The position numbers and the translations under genes were made by a program. A stretch of 64,000 bases of DNA from ZC4RG29 sp036563875 (GTDB taxonomy: Bacteria; Bacteroidota; Bacteroidia; Cytophagales; Cyclobacteriaceae). Positions 18,030 through 26,905 of the stretch are shown one piece after another. Location of the stretch: contig DATCLO010000051.1 in assembly GCA_036563875.1 (NCBI GenBank), positions 1-64,000 of the forward strand, read 5' to 3'. Within the stretch, counting starts at the first letter, position 1. Each line of letters starts with the position of its first letter. The notes beneath the pieces were generated by a model. The model saw nothing but the letters and a program-made list of their open reading frames with translations. It had not been told where the DNA came from and ran no database searches.

Positions 18030-19353
18030 CGGAAGGTCACCCCTTGTCAGGCGCATTGCCTTCCTGGCAGCGTCTGTGCTGGCCTTCGGATTCTTTGCTC
18101 AACGCCAGGAGGTGGTACCGGGTATCGTGTTTCTTCTCGTGGCCGTCTACCAGGGGAAGCTCATCCTGGACATGTTCAATCAACCCATGCAAAAGCTGGC
18201 CGACACGGTTGAGTTTGATGACCTCACTTACTCCTTCCGCACGGCAAGTCCAGACGCCCAGGTGAAGCAGCTTTGCGACGATCTCAACAAGATTTTGTCG
18301 CGGATGCGAAGTTCCCGTCAGGAACGCGACTCTGAATTCCTTTTCTTCCGCAACATTGTTATGCATGTCGGAATAGGGCTTATCGTAGTCAAAGAAGACG
18401 GCAAGATTGAAATTTTTAACGGGGCTGCGCGTCGCCTGCTGCGCACGAGTCGCGTTAACACGATAGACGATCTTAAGGAAGTCAGCACACAACTAGTCGA
18501 TGTCATCCGCAAATTGAAAACCGGGGGAAGCGAATTGCTACGCCTGAAACTCAACGACGATATCGTTCAGCTTTCCGTTTATGCGATAGAACTTACGCTC
18601 AAGGGTGAAAATGTCAAGCTGGTATCGCTCCAGAACATCCAGAGTGAGCTTGAAGAAAAGGAAATGGAAGCCTGGCAGAATCTGGTGAGGGTGCTCACGC
18701 ACGAGATCATGAACTCGGTTACCCCCATATCCTCGCTGGCAGGAACCATCGAAAGCGACCTCAGGCAGCACTTTGACGAGAACGCTGAGCAACTGAGCGA
18801 GGACGAGATGCGCGACATCCATCTTTCACTGCAAACCATCAGTAAAAGAAGTGAGGGACTCATTCGTTTTGTGAAAGAATTCCGGAGCCTGACAAGCATC
18901 CCGAAGCCCAAACCCGCGACGTTCAGCGCGCATACCCTGCTGGAGGAGGTCTGCATGCTCCACAAGTCGGAATTGGGTGAAAAAGGCATTTCAACACAAA
19001 TCGACGTTTATCCTGAAGACCTTACGATACTCGCTGACAAAGGCATGATCGAGCAGGTACTGATTAACCTCGTGAAGAACGCCATCCAGTCGTTCGACGA
19101 ACAAGCAGAAAAGATCCTAACGCTCAGGGCATTTGTCAGCGAGAAATCGAGGCCGGTCATTATGGTCAAGGACAATGGTCCCGGTATCGACCCAGACGCC
19201 CTCGAAAAAATCTTCATTCCCTTCTTTACCACGAAAAAGACCGGATCAGGTATCGGCCTGAGTCTCTCGCGGCAGATCATGCGGCAGCATCAGGGCACGC
19301 TCACCGTCAAGTCTGAGGTCGGCAAAGGCACTGAGTTCTATCTTCGCTTTTGA
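18019..19353 (+). CDS. Sensor histidine kinase, partner of the upstream regulator
   Basis: A 444-residue kinase. Two N-terminal hydrophobic segments (about residues 11-26 and 33-50) with almost no periplasmic loop suggest sensing within the membrane or cytoplasm. A PAS-like domain (GIGLIVVKEDGKIEIFNGAA, about 112-135) is followed by HisKA with His228 (LTHEIMNSVTPI) and a HATPase domain with NLVKNAIQS, DNGPGID and GSGIGLSLS. This is an NtrY/AtoS-like layout. The start at MDFDGRSPL overlaps the regulator's stop by 11 bp; an upstream in-frame ATG inside the regulator gene is unlikely. Confidence 0.92.
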   Translation: MDFDGRSPLVRRIAFLAASVLAFGFFAQRQEVVPGIVFLLVAVYQGKLILDMFNQPMQKLADTVEFDDLTYSFRTASPDAQVKQLCDDLNKILSRMRSSRQERDSEFLFFRNIVMHVGIGLIVVKEDGKIEIFNGAARRLLRTSRVNTIDDLKEVSTQLVDVIRKLKTGGSELLRLKLNDDIVQLSVYAIELTLKGENVKLVSLQNIQSELEEKEMEAWQNLVRVLTHEIMNSVTPISSLAGTIESDLRQHFDENAEQLSEDEMRDIHLSLQTISKRSEGLIRFVKEFRSLTSIPKPKPATFSAHTLLEEVCMLHKSELGEKGISTQIDVYPEDLTILADKGMIEQVLINLVKNAIQSFDEQAEKILTLRAFVSEKSRPVIMVKDNGPGIDPDALEKIFIPFFTTKKTGSGIGLSLSRQIMRQHQGTLTVKSEVGKGTEFYLRF

Positions 19354-19376
19354 CAAAAAGAGCCAAAATGAGGCTG

Positions 19377-19408
19377 TTTGGACGGCTAAGAACCATTTAA
19401 TACCTTTA
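19377..19408 (+). promoter_or_regulatory. Candidate promoter of the acyl carrier protein gene
   Basis: TTTG at 19377-19380 is followed after 20 bp by TACCTTTA (19401-19408), one base from the -7 consensus TAnnTTTG. The spacing matches Bacteroidota promoters, and the ATG lies 18 bp further on. Confidence 0.45.
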
Positions 19409-19426
19409 GGAAAACCGTAACCGTTT

Positions 19427-19675
19427 ATGCCCGATATTCCGAAGAAAGTTGCCCAGATCCTGGTGGACAAGCTCGGCATTGCCGAATCGGAAATCACACC
19501 GGACGCCAACTTTGTTAAGGACCTTGGAATCGATTCACTGGATTACGCTGAGATCGTAATGGAGTTCGAGCAATCCTTCGACATCCGCATTCCCGACGAT
19601 GACGCGGAAAAGTTGCAGACCTTTGGAGAAGCCGTCAAATACATAGAAAGCAAAGTGGCACAGAAAACCGGCTAG
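19427..19675 (+). CDS. Acyl carrier protein
   Basis: An 82-residue acidic protein with the phosphopantetheine attachment serine at residue 37 in GIDSLDYAEIVM. The four-helix ACP pattern is complete. ACPs carry growing acyl chains. This one is not beside fabF, as the housekeeping acpP usually is in other phyla, but next to a lipid kinase gene. It may be the main ACP or a specialised second copy; the window cannot decide. Confidence 0.92.
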   Translation: MPDIPKKVAQILVDKLGIAESEITPDANFVKDLGIDSLDYAEIVMEFEQSFDIRIPDDDAEKLQTFGEAVKYIESKVAQKTG

Positions 19676-19697
19676 CCGATAGCCCATCTCCTCAAGA

Positions 19698-20591
19698 ATG
19701 CCCCGGCATAAAATCCTGATCATCGCTAACCGGCGCTCCGGCACCGGCGCTGCTGCTGATCTTGAGACGCTGGCCACACGAGCCTTTCACAACGCTGATG
19801 CAACGTTCACGCTTGCCTACACTCAGGCGCCAGGTCATGCGACTGCCCTTGCGGGTGAAGGAGTTCGTGATGGCTACACCATCATTGTAGCAGCTGGCGG
19901 CGATGGTACTGTGAACGAGGTTGCGCGTGCTCTGGTAGGAAGCGAGATACCACTCGGAATAATTCCGCGTGGTTCGGGCAACGGGCTCGCGCGTCATTTG
20001 GGAATACCCCTGGATGCTGAGAAAGCTTTGGCCTGTATCCTTGAAGCGCCGACGGTGCAGATCGACACGTTCACGCTCAACGATAAACTTTCAGTGAATG
20101 TGTCGGGGATCGGATTTGATGGCCACGTCGCGATGCAATTCAGCCGAAGCAGAGGAAGGGGCTTATTCAATTACGCGCGCATCGCACTGACCGAGTACCG
20201 ACACTTTGCTCCGTTCGATGTCCACATCGAACCTTCAGTTCCTTTCGGGGACTTGCGGCGTGTTTTCTTTGTCGCTATAGCCAACTCCTCGCAGTACGGC
20301 AACAACGCACGCATCGCGCCCGGTTGCTCCATATGTGACGGAAAGCTTACCATCAATGCTGTACGTCGGATTCCGATGTATCGTGTGGATGTGGTATGGT
20401 CCCTCTTTAAGGGAGACGTGACGAAAAAATCATTGTGCACCAGCTTCGACACTTCGGAATTGACGCTTCACACCGAGCGAAAGGTAGCGTATCATGTCGA
20501 TGGTGAGCCGTGTGGAACGGCGGATAGGTTTGCTATACGCATGAATCCCTTATCGCTAAGGGTTATTGTGCCACCGGGGAGAGCAGTGTAA
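19698..20591 (+). CDS. Diacylglycerol kinase family lipid kinase
   Basis: A 297-residue protein of the DagK/YegS catalytic family. Key motifs are the nucleotide-binding GGDGTVNEVA (about residues 55-65) and PRGSGNGLARHL (about 90-101), with NSSQYGNNARIAPG in the C-terminal domain. Members phosphorylate diacylglycerol or related lipids at the inner membrane. The gene begins 22 bp after the ACP gene, suggesting co-transcription within lipid metabolism. It ends just before an inverted repeat at a convergent junction. Confidence 0.9.
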   Translation: MPRHKILIIANRRSGTGAAADLETLATRAFHNADATFTLAYTQAPGHATALAGEGVRDGYTIIVAAGGDGTVNEVARALVGSEIPLGIIPRGSGNGLARHLGIPLDAEKALACILEAPTVQIDTFTLNDKLSVNVSGIGFDGHVAMQFSRSRGRGLFNYARIALTEYRHFAPFDVHIEPSVPFGDLRRVFFVAIANSSQYGNNARIAPGCSICDGKLTINAVRRIPMYRVDVVWSLFKGDVTKKSLCTSFDTSELTLHTERKVAYHVDGEPCGTADRFAIRMNPLSLRVIVPPGRAV

Positions 20592-20596
20592 GTAGT

Positions 20597-20661
20597 AGGT
20601 GCAGATGCAGATGCAGTCATCTTCCTAATAGGGAAACTACGACTACATCTGCGTCTGCCTC
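20597..20661. repeat. Inverted repeat with GCAGAT tandem units
   Basis: The left arm is three 6-bp units, GCAGAT GCAGAT GCAGTC (20601-20618). The right arm (20641-20658, GACTACATCTGCGTCTGC) is complementary at 16 of 18 positions, and the other two become G-U pairs. A 22-nt loop separates them. It fills the gap between the convergent lipid kinase and lipoprotein genes. A related element with the same unit follows mnmA (56485-56562). Confidence 0.8.
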
Positions 20662-20665
20662 TTAA

Positions 20666-21130
20666 TTAGTCAAGTCCAGTATACAATACGCCGTTGGCAA
20701 TCACCTCATAATCCTGCTCTCCGTCGCCCAGGTCAACGTCCCTGTAAAGCCATTCGACGTGGATGCTGTCTTTTTCCGGGAAGACTTTACCGGTGACGTC
20801 CACGGTGATTCCGCTAAGGATATCAACGCCATTAGTGACTCCAAAAGTGTTATCGTCATTAAGCCCGACCTTCACCTGCGTACCAAAGAAATCAAAGTCT
20901 GCAATCCAGAGTGAATCAAAACTCGAAGCTGTGTTGAATACGTGAATGTGTTGTACGTCAATGATGTCAAGCGCCGGAAGTTCCAGCTCGACGACATATT
21001 CACCCGAAGCCTCTGTTGTGGGAATGATTTCCTTGTCGTACTCCGTTTCCGTACAACTCCAGAACAGCACTGTTGCTAAGAGTGCAGGGAGGCTATATAG
21101 TCGTATCAATTTATTCATGATGCTTTTCAA
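20666..21130 (-). CDS. Putative lipoprotein of the SusC/D locus
   Basis: A 154-residue protein with a lipoprotein signal peptide (SLPALLATVLFWSC, Cys at about residue 26; a second ATG at codon 5 is equally possible). The mature part is rich in beta-strand pattern and acidic residues (VVELELPALDIIDVQHIHV, DVDLGDGEQDYEV). No family recognised. It is the last gene of a four-gene operon after SusC, SusD and another lipoprotein, so it is probably surface-exposed and contributes to substrate capture. Confidence 0.75.
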   Translation of the reverse strand: MKSIMNKLIRLYSLPALLATVLFWSCTETEYDKEIIPTTEASGEYVVELELPALDIIDVQHIHVFNTASSFDSLWIADFDFFGTQVKVGLNDDNTFGVTNGVDILSGITVDVTGKVFPEKDSIHVEWLYRDVDLGDGEQDYEVIANGVLYTGLD

Positions 21131-21766
21131 TTAGAGTTTTCTGAAATCCCTGATGGCAGTTCCGTAGACAGCTGATGCGTCAAGCTGCCACTGAAAACCG
21201 TTTTCCGTGATCACACCAGTTCCGGGTATGCTCCGAACTGCAATGCCGCTAGAGGGAGCTACCTGGTAAGGGACAACAAGTTCGTCTTCCGAGACATGCA
21301 CGAACACTACATCGAGAAACGACTCTCCCAGTCCCCCTGCATCATTGATCCGATAGGTTGACTCGCCAATTTTTGTCACGGTTACAGTAACACCGGTAGC
21401 GTCCCGGACATAGGTTCCGGAAAGATCGACCGCATCGGTGGCAGGATCATAGATTACCACATCGCGTTCGTTGCTTCTCACAAAACCTTCCGGGTTGGTA
21501 GCACTGTAAATGATCGTATTTACTCCCGGCTCATCCACATCCACTCCTCCGTCAATGTCAACCGGAAGTTCATCCTCTCCAACCAAAGCGACTGCGCCTG
21601 GTTCCGTGTAGGGAGTACCAACAGGTGCAATTACAAATTCGTCGCCGTTGAGGACAATAACAGGATACGTTGTGACGATAGAAACATGAGCGGTATCGTC
21701 GCTTTCACAGGCGCCAAATAGTATGCCTGTCAACAGGGTCAATGTCGATATGATTAATTTTTTCAT
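21131..21766 (-). CDS. Lipoprotein with DUF5011-like Ig-type domain
   Basis: A 211-residue lipoprotein (LLTGILFGACESDD, Cys at about 20). Residues 35-105 (YPVIVLNGDEFVIAPVGTPYTEPGA, later EPGVNTIIYSATNPEGF) resemble the bacterial Ig-like DUF5011/HYR-type domain common in SusD-associated surface lipoproteins. The C-terminal part (DLSGTYVRDATGVTVTVTKIG) looks like a lipocalin-like or BT_2262-type module. It starts 18 bp after the SusD gene and abuts the next lipoprotein gene, so co-transcription is nearly certain. It probably binds the operon's substrate at the cell surface. Confidence 0.78.
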   Translation of the reverse strand: MKKLIISTLTLLTGILFGACESDDTAHVSIVTTYPVIVLNGDEFVIAPVGTPYTEPGAVALVGEDELPVDIDGGVDVDEPGVNTIIYSATNPEGFVRSNERDVVIYDPATDAVDLSGTYVRDATGVTVTVTKIGESTYRINDAGGLGESFLDVVFVHVSEDELVVPYQVAPSSGIAVRSIPGTGVITENGFQWQLDASAVYGTAIRDFRKL

Positions 21767-21784
21767 CGTTCTCAGATTAGCAGG

Positions 21785-23224
21785 TTAATTGGCAACATTC
21801 CACCACGTCCGTTGGATCACAGTCTTCTGTCCGCCAATGGCATTCAGATTTACCGCGTTGTTGGAGAGTTCCGTTGAGGTATAGGGTAGTCGCCTCGGGA
21901 AAACGCCGCCGGTGATATTGTTGGGCGTAATGGTGAAATGGTCGGGATAGCCCGTTCTCAGGCGCTCAAAGTGGGATTCAAGAGCGTTGAAATTGGCGCA
22001 GGCGATCCACTTTTGGAAGATGATGGATTCGATTCCGTCGTATTCATAGGGGCCACCGGGTCCGTACAGCGCATCCGCACCAGAGACACCATGCTTTTCG
22101 AAGTTCGCTTCGATACCTTCCTGATAAAGTGCTTCCGCGTCACCCGGAACACCATAGCGTTCAACGGCTTCCGCCTGGAGGAATTTGCTTTCGGCCGCGC
22201 TCATGAACACAACGGGATGCGTGGGGCCAACGGCAGGCTGCGACAGGAACACGTGGTTTTGGAAGCCCGTATTGCTGTAGTCCCCCTGGTCGAGTCCAAT
22301 GTGAGGGCCCCCGGCCTCAGGGGTGTTAAAAATTGCATCAAGCCTCGGATCACCCGCATTAATCAGCACTTCCAACAGCGTGTTGCTGGCCGCGACGTCC
22401 ACATTGCCACGTCCATTGCCTGCTGAAGAAACCTGAACGGCATAGTAGGGATTGCGAAAGTCCTCCACGTCAACATACTCGGCCATTTCCGCATCCACAT
22501 CGAGAAACTCTGCACCGGAGTTGAACAATTCCGTTATGCCGGCCTGAGCAACCTGAGGGCGCGCCTCAGTTTGCCTCATGTAGATTTTCAGCTTGAGCGT
22601 ATTGGCAAACTTGATCCAGTTGTCCATGTTGCCCTGGAACACCATGTCATCTCGGCCCGGTTGAGTCGATGTGAAAGCATTCAGATCTTTCGAGAGTGCG
22701 TCATCAATACGTTCTATGAGGTCATCATAGATTGCCTGACCGTCATCAAAAGCTGGTGTCGTATCGTCGCTGCCCTGTAAGGCCTCGAAGTAGGGTACCT
22801 TGTCGTACAGGTCGACCAGCAACTGGAATGTGTAGGCTTTCATTACCTCCGCCATCAGATAGTAATTCCAGTTCTCCTCTTCAGCTGCGCGCCTGGACAC
22901 CCAGTTGAGGTCGTTCAGCGCACCAGCATAGAGTTCCGAATACTCACCGTCGTATTGTGTTTCGGTGATGTTGTAGTCGTCGATAACTGCGTATTGGTTT
23001 GCGCCAGTCGATTGCGTCCAGTGTTGCGACCAGAAACTGCCCAGGATCTGCCATTGCCCTCCAATGGTAAAGGCGACGGAGCTGATCCCCGCAGGGAATA
23101 CAAGATCGACTGTTGCCTCCGAAGGTTTATTCGGATCGGTGTTGACATCCAGAAAGTCTTCGCACGCTGTAGCCACCGTCATCAGCAGGGCAAGCAGCGT
23201 TATAAACTTATATTGTCGTTTCAT
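21785..23224 (-). CDS. SusD/RagB-family outer-membrane lipoprotein
   Basis: A 479-residue lipoprotein with signal peptide and lipobox (LLALLMTVATACEDFLDVNTDPNKPSEA). The CEDFLDVNTDPN start is the classic SusD-like_2 N-terminus. SusD proteins form the lid on their SusC partner and bind the substrate before import. Helical TPR-like regions are visible in the N-terminal half. It lies 21 bp after the SusC gene. The substrate cannot be deduced: no glycosidase, peptidase or other degradative enzyme lies nearby. Confidence 0.95.
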   Translation of the reverse strand: MKRQYKFITLLALLMTVATACEDFLDVNTDPNKPSEATVDLVFPAGISSVAFTIGGQWQILGSFWSQHWTQSTGANQYAVIDDYNITETQYDGEYSELYAGALNDLNWVSRRAAEEENWNYYLMAEVMKAYTFQLLVDLYDKVPYFEALQGSDDTTPAFDDGQAIYDDLIERIDDALSKDLNAFTSTQPGRDDMVFQGNMDNWIKFANTLKLKIYMRQTEARPQVAQAGITELFNSGAEFLDVDAEMAEYVDVEDFRNPYYAVQVSSAGNGRGNVDVAASNTLLEVLINAGDPRLDAIFNTPEAGGPHIGLDQGDYSNTGFQNHVFLSQPAVGPTHPVVFMSAAESKFLQAEAVERYGVPGDAEALYQEGIEANFEKHGVSGADALYGPGGPYEYDGIESIIFQKWIACANFNALESHFERLRTGYPDHFTITPNNITGGVFPRRLPYTSTELSNNAVNLNAIGGQKTVIQRTWWNVAN

Positions 23225-23245
23225 ACTGATTTTCGTTGAAAAAGA

Positions 23246-26200
23246 TTAAAGCGTGATCCTCAGGTTGACACCGTAACTGCGGGTCGTGGGGCCTGCCCCA
23301 AACTCACCGAATTCTGATTCGATGTCGTTTCCAAACGTTGTGGATTCCGGATCGACGAAGAGGTTTTCTTCAGGTACCCACAGAAGGAGATTCCTCCCAA
23401 TCAGACTGATGTCGACACGCGTAAGCGGCGTACGCGAAATCAGCGACTGCGGTAGCGTATATGAAAGGACAACCTCTCTCAGCTTGACGAACGACTTCGG
23501 CACGATAAAAGACCGGTCGAGGTCGAAACCACCGGAACCCCAGAAGCTCACCATTGAAAAGTCTGCATTACTTATCGGTGTTGTGTTTTCAGCATACTCT
23601 CCCGTGGGATTGCCGTCAGAATCCACGACCTGTACGACGGAGTTAGGTATCACGAAGGGTCTCCGATCGTTATAAAGCGTCGCAGGAGTGGTTCCGGCAA
23701 AGTATACGAGACCCGCGGTGCTGCTGTACATTCCACCGCCATTGCGGATGTCAAATGTGCCCGACAAAGAAAGGCCTTTAAAGGAAAGACGATTCGTAAC
23801 ACCCCCAATCCACCTGTAGTTGGTGTTGGTAATGACTTGCTTCGCAGGGTTCGGAATAGGAAGACCTCCAGCGTTCACAACCATCCTGCCCTGAGGATCG
23901 AGCAGGGGAACGTTGCCCTGGATCTCAAAGGCTGGTCCGCCTACCCGGGCAATGAGTTCGTTGCCGTTAAGTCCACCCAGGCTTATCTGCGTAGGGCCTC
24001 CGAGGTCTTCGATCCGGGAGACATTGCGTGCCCAGTTCGCTGACACTTCCCACTTGAAATTCGTAGTCATGACCGGAGTGGCCGTCACCAGGAGTTCAAT
24101 CCCCTTGTTGGACAGCTTGGCAATGTTCATCACCTGTAACGTGTATCCAGATGATGATGCCACCGGGACCTGGATGATATTATCCCTTATGTCACGCTTG
24201 TAGACTGTCGCGTCGATGCCCAGGCGATTGCCGAAGAACCTGAGATCGACTCCCACTTCCGTCTCTGTAGAGATCTCCGGTTGAAGCACAGGGTTGCCGA
24301 TAACATTGTCCACTTCGAAGCCAGGAATGGCCTGTGCATAGGGCGCGTTGTTCCTAATGAAGCCGTCCGTGTGCGTACCGGGAGTAAACACAGACTCGAT
24401 AAGGTAAGCCGGTGCATCCTTTCCAACCTGCGCCCAGCCTGCTCTTAGCTTAGCATACGAAAGGGTATTGCTTTCGAATCCAAAGGCCGAAGTCAGGTCA
24501 AGCCCCACATTGACGGAGGGATAGAAAAACGACTGATTTCCTTTGGGCAGGGTTGACGACCAGTCGTTGCGACCACCGACAGTAACGAACGCGTAGTCTT
24601 TATATCCCAACGTTGCCTGAGCATACACGCCAACCAGCCTCCGCATGCGCGTGTCGGTACGTGACTGCGGCGTGTTCGCTGTATTCGCGATGTTGTAGTA
24701 TTCGGGGATGACGAGGTCATTAATCTTGGTGAAGATGTTTTGCGTCCTGCGTTGATTCACATTCCATCCAACAAGACCCGTCAGGCTAAGCGCCGAATTG
24801 AGGTCCTTGTTGATGTTTGCAATAACATCAGAGTTGAACTCGCGATAGTAGAGCGTCTGTATGCTGTAGTTGCCGGGATTGGAATTTCCTGCATTAGGTC
24901 CGGTAATAACCTGTTTGGGTACCCATTGTTCCCATTCCGTTGTGGACACATCGGAGCCTACCCGTGCGGTGAAGTCAAGCCAGTCGGCCGCCTTATACGT
25001 CAACTCCAGATTGCCAAATATGCGGTCAATTACGGATTTCGATCCATATTTCTTCAGAACGTACCAGGGATTGTTGGCATACTGCGTGAAATACCCGTTC
25101 AGGTCGTTGAAGGGACTCTCGATGTCTGCAAGTTCAAGGATCGGGATATCACGAGGAATCTGCAACAATCCGCTATGTACTGTTGCGCCCTGTCCGGTAG
25201 GTACAAAACTATAGTCCGATCGCGCGTAGTTAAGAGATGCCGAACTCGTAATTCGATCGGTGATGTCAGCCGAGCCCCGCAGGGAGATCGTATTGCGATC
25301 GTACGAGTCTACGTTCGTCGGGAACACGCCATCCGCATCGACATTGGAATAGGATATATAGTAGTGGGCGCGATCGCCACCACCTTGTAATGACAGCGAG
25401 TTGGTCCAGTTGCGACCAATTTCATAAAACTCCTTCACGTTGTCGGGCAGGGCAACATAGGGCTTTACCCGTTGCTGATTGTTTACAACCCTACCCCAGG
25501 GACGAAGCTGGCCATCGAACTTGGGTCCCCAGCTGGTGTTTTCCTCAAGGTCGGTAGCACCAAAAAAGCCTTGTCCGAATTCGTTCTGGAAGGTCGGCAG
25601 CTTAAGCACGCTTTCCATCATGTACGACGTTGCAAACTGCACCTCGCCCACTTTTCCGCGAGCTGCCGCGTCCTTACCTTTCTTTGTGGTAATGAGAATC
25701 ACACCGGATGCTGCCCGTGAGCCGTAAAGCGCAGATGCTGCTGCGCCTTTCAGCACGGTAACAGACTCGATGTCTTCCGGGTTAATATCGTTGACCCGGT
25801 TTCCGAAGTCAGACGCACCATTAAGTACATCATCGTTGATCGGGTCGGCAGAGTCTGTTCCCGTAAATGAGTTACTCACAGGAACGCCATCAACAATATA
25901 GAGAGGATTGTTGCCTCCGCTCAGCGACGTAAAGCCGCGAACGATGACCTTGGTGGAGCTTCCCGGTGCACCGGAACTGTTGCTCACCTGTAGTCCGGCC
26001 ACCTTTCCCTGCAGCGAGTTGAGCATGCTGGCGTTGCGCCCTTGCACGATTTCCGTACCGTCAACCCTTTCCACGGAGTAGCCAAGTGTACGCGACTCTC
26101 GTTCCACACCGAGTGCGGTGACGACTACTTCACCCAGTTGCTGGATGTCTTCCGCCATTTGCACATCGACAACGCTGCGTCCGGCAATCTCGACCTCCTG

Positions 26201-26440
26201 CGTAATGAGACCAATAAAAGAGAAGATTAACGTTCCCCCTTCCTGAGGGACCGACAGACTATACCGGCCGGCCACATCCGTGACCGTACCCGAGGTAGTA
26301 CCCTTGACAACAACGTTTACCCCCGGCAGGGGTGAACCATCCGATCGGGAAGTAACGGTGCCAGTGACAGTGCGTTCCTGGCCGTATGACTGGCTTGAAG
26401 CTAGAAATACGACCAATCCTAGCAGTAAAATTTTCTTCAT
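23246..26440 (-). CDS. SusC/RagA-family TonB-dependent outer-membrane transporter
   Basis: A 1064-residue transporter when started at MKKILLLGLVV (26440); the frame extends 18 codons upstream, but only the internal start gives a signal peptide. Order of parts: signal peptide (1-21), CarboxypepD_reg-like domain (about 22-110, TVTGTVTSRSDGSPLPGVNV), plug domain with SLQGKVAGLQVSN and the SusC signature NPLYIVDGVPVSN, then a 22-strand barrel. It imports the SusD-captured ligand using TonB energy. There is no N-terminal STN signalling domain, so regulation does not go through a FecIR-like anti-sigma contact. Confidence 0.96.
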   Translation of the reverse strand: MKKILLLGLVVFLASSQSYGQERTVTGTVTSRSDGSPLPGVNVVVKGTTSGTVTDVAGRYSLSVPQEGGTLIFSFIGLITQEVEIAGRSVVDVQMAEDIQQLGEVVVTALGVERESRTLGYSVERVDGTEIVQGRNASMLNSLQGKVAGLQVSNSSGAPGSSTKVIVRGFTSLSGGNNPLYIVDGVPVSNSFTGTDSADPINDDVLNGASDFGNRVNDINPEDIESVTVLKGAAASALYGSRAASGVILITTKKGKDAAARGKVGEVQFATSYMMESVLKLPTFQNEFGQGFFGATDLEENTSWGPKFDGQLRPWGRVVNNQQRVKPYVALPDNVKEFYEIGRNWTNSLSLQGGGDRAHYYISYSNVDADGVFPTNVDSYDRNTISLRGSADITDRITSSASLNYARSDYSFVPTGQGATVHSGLLQIPRDIPILELADIESPFNDLNGYFTQYANNPWYVLKKYGSKSVIDRIFGNLELTYKAADWLDFTARVGSDVSTTEWEQWVPKQVITGPNAGNSNPGNYSIQTLYYREFNSDVIANINKDLNSALSLTGLVGWNVNQRRTQNIFTKINDLVIPEYYNIANTANTPQSRTDTRMRRLVGVYAQATLGYKDYAFVTVGGRNDWSSTLPKGNQSFFYPSVNVGLDLTSAFGFESNTLSYAKLRAGWAQVGKDAPAYLIESVFTPGTHTDGFIRNNAPYAQAIPGFEVDNVIGNPVLQPEISTETEVGVDLRFFGNRLGIDATVYKRDIRDNIIQVPVASSSGYTLQVMNIAKLSNKGIELLVTATPVMTTNFKWEVSANWARNVSRIEDLGGPTQISLGGLNGNELIARVGGPAFEIQGNVPLLDPQGRMVVNAGGLPIPNPAKQVITNTNYRWIGGVTNRLSFKGLSLSGTFDIRNGGGMYSSTAGLVYFAGTTPATLYNDRRPFVIPNSVVQVVDSDGNPTGEYAENTTPISNADFSMVSFWGSGGFDLDRSFIVPKSFVKLREVVLSYTLPQSLISRTPLTRVDISLIGRNLLLWVPEENLFVDPESTTFGNDIESEFGEFGAGPTTRSYGVNLRITL

Positions 26441-26702
26441 GCGTTTAGGATTTTGAAAAGTGTTCGAGTCTCTCCCTTCTTTCGTGAGGAGCAACCCAAA
26501 ACTCTCAAAAGGCCTCCCGAAAAGAATGACCGGAGAAAGGGTATTTTGGCCCTGTCCAAATCACGCAAATGGTGGTAACACGATCCCGGGAGTTTGAGAC
26601 GGAATTGAACTAGGGGATTCGCTTATAACGGTCGTCAAATAGTCGGTGGTGCAAACAACGGCAAATCGCCAGGTGGCATATAACAGAGGTAGGTAAATAA
26701 AA
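26441..26702. other. Spacer upstream of the SusC gene without a recognisable gene
   Basis: About 260 bp between the SusC start and the terminator of the NarL-type regulator. It should hold the SusC operon promoter, but I found no exact TAnnTTTG match on the minus strand. No plausible small ORF, tRNA or riboswitch is seen. Confidence 0.5.
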
Positions 26703-26725
26703 AAGCCCTCCCACCTGGAGGGCTT
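26703..26725 (-). terminator. Intrinsic terminator after the NarL-type regulator
   Basis: A perfect 9-bp stem AAGCCCTCC/GGAGGGCTT (26703-26711 with 26717-26725) has a 5-nt loop and is followed on the minus strand by a T-run. It ends the sensor/regulator transcript about 180 bp past the stop codon, before the SusC operon. Confidence 0.85.
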
Positions 26726-26869
26726 GAATCCTTCGAAAACTTTTCATTAACCTAAACTTATGAAGAAATTCCTACAAGATGTAGATGAAGGATTTCGTCC
26801 ATAAATTTTGTCAACTTTCCTGATAATACAATCACCCATATCGGTTGATTTGAGAAAAACTCCTTAAAC

Positions 26870-26884
26870 GGCCGAAATTCGGCC
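26870..26884. repeat. Short palindrome after the NarL-type regulator
   Basis: GGCCGAAATTCGGCC is a near-perfect palindrome (7-bp arms, 1-bp centre) lying 21 bp past the stop codon. The loop is too small for a typical terminator, so it is more likely a DNA-binding site or a weak hairpin. Confidence 0.35.
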
Positions 26885-26905
26885 TGGATTGCGGGCATTT
26901 GCGAC

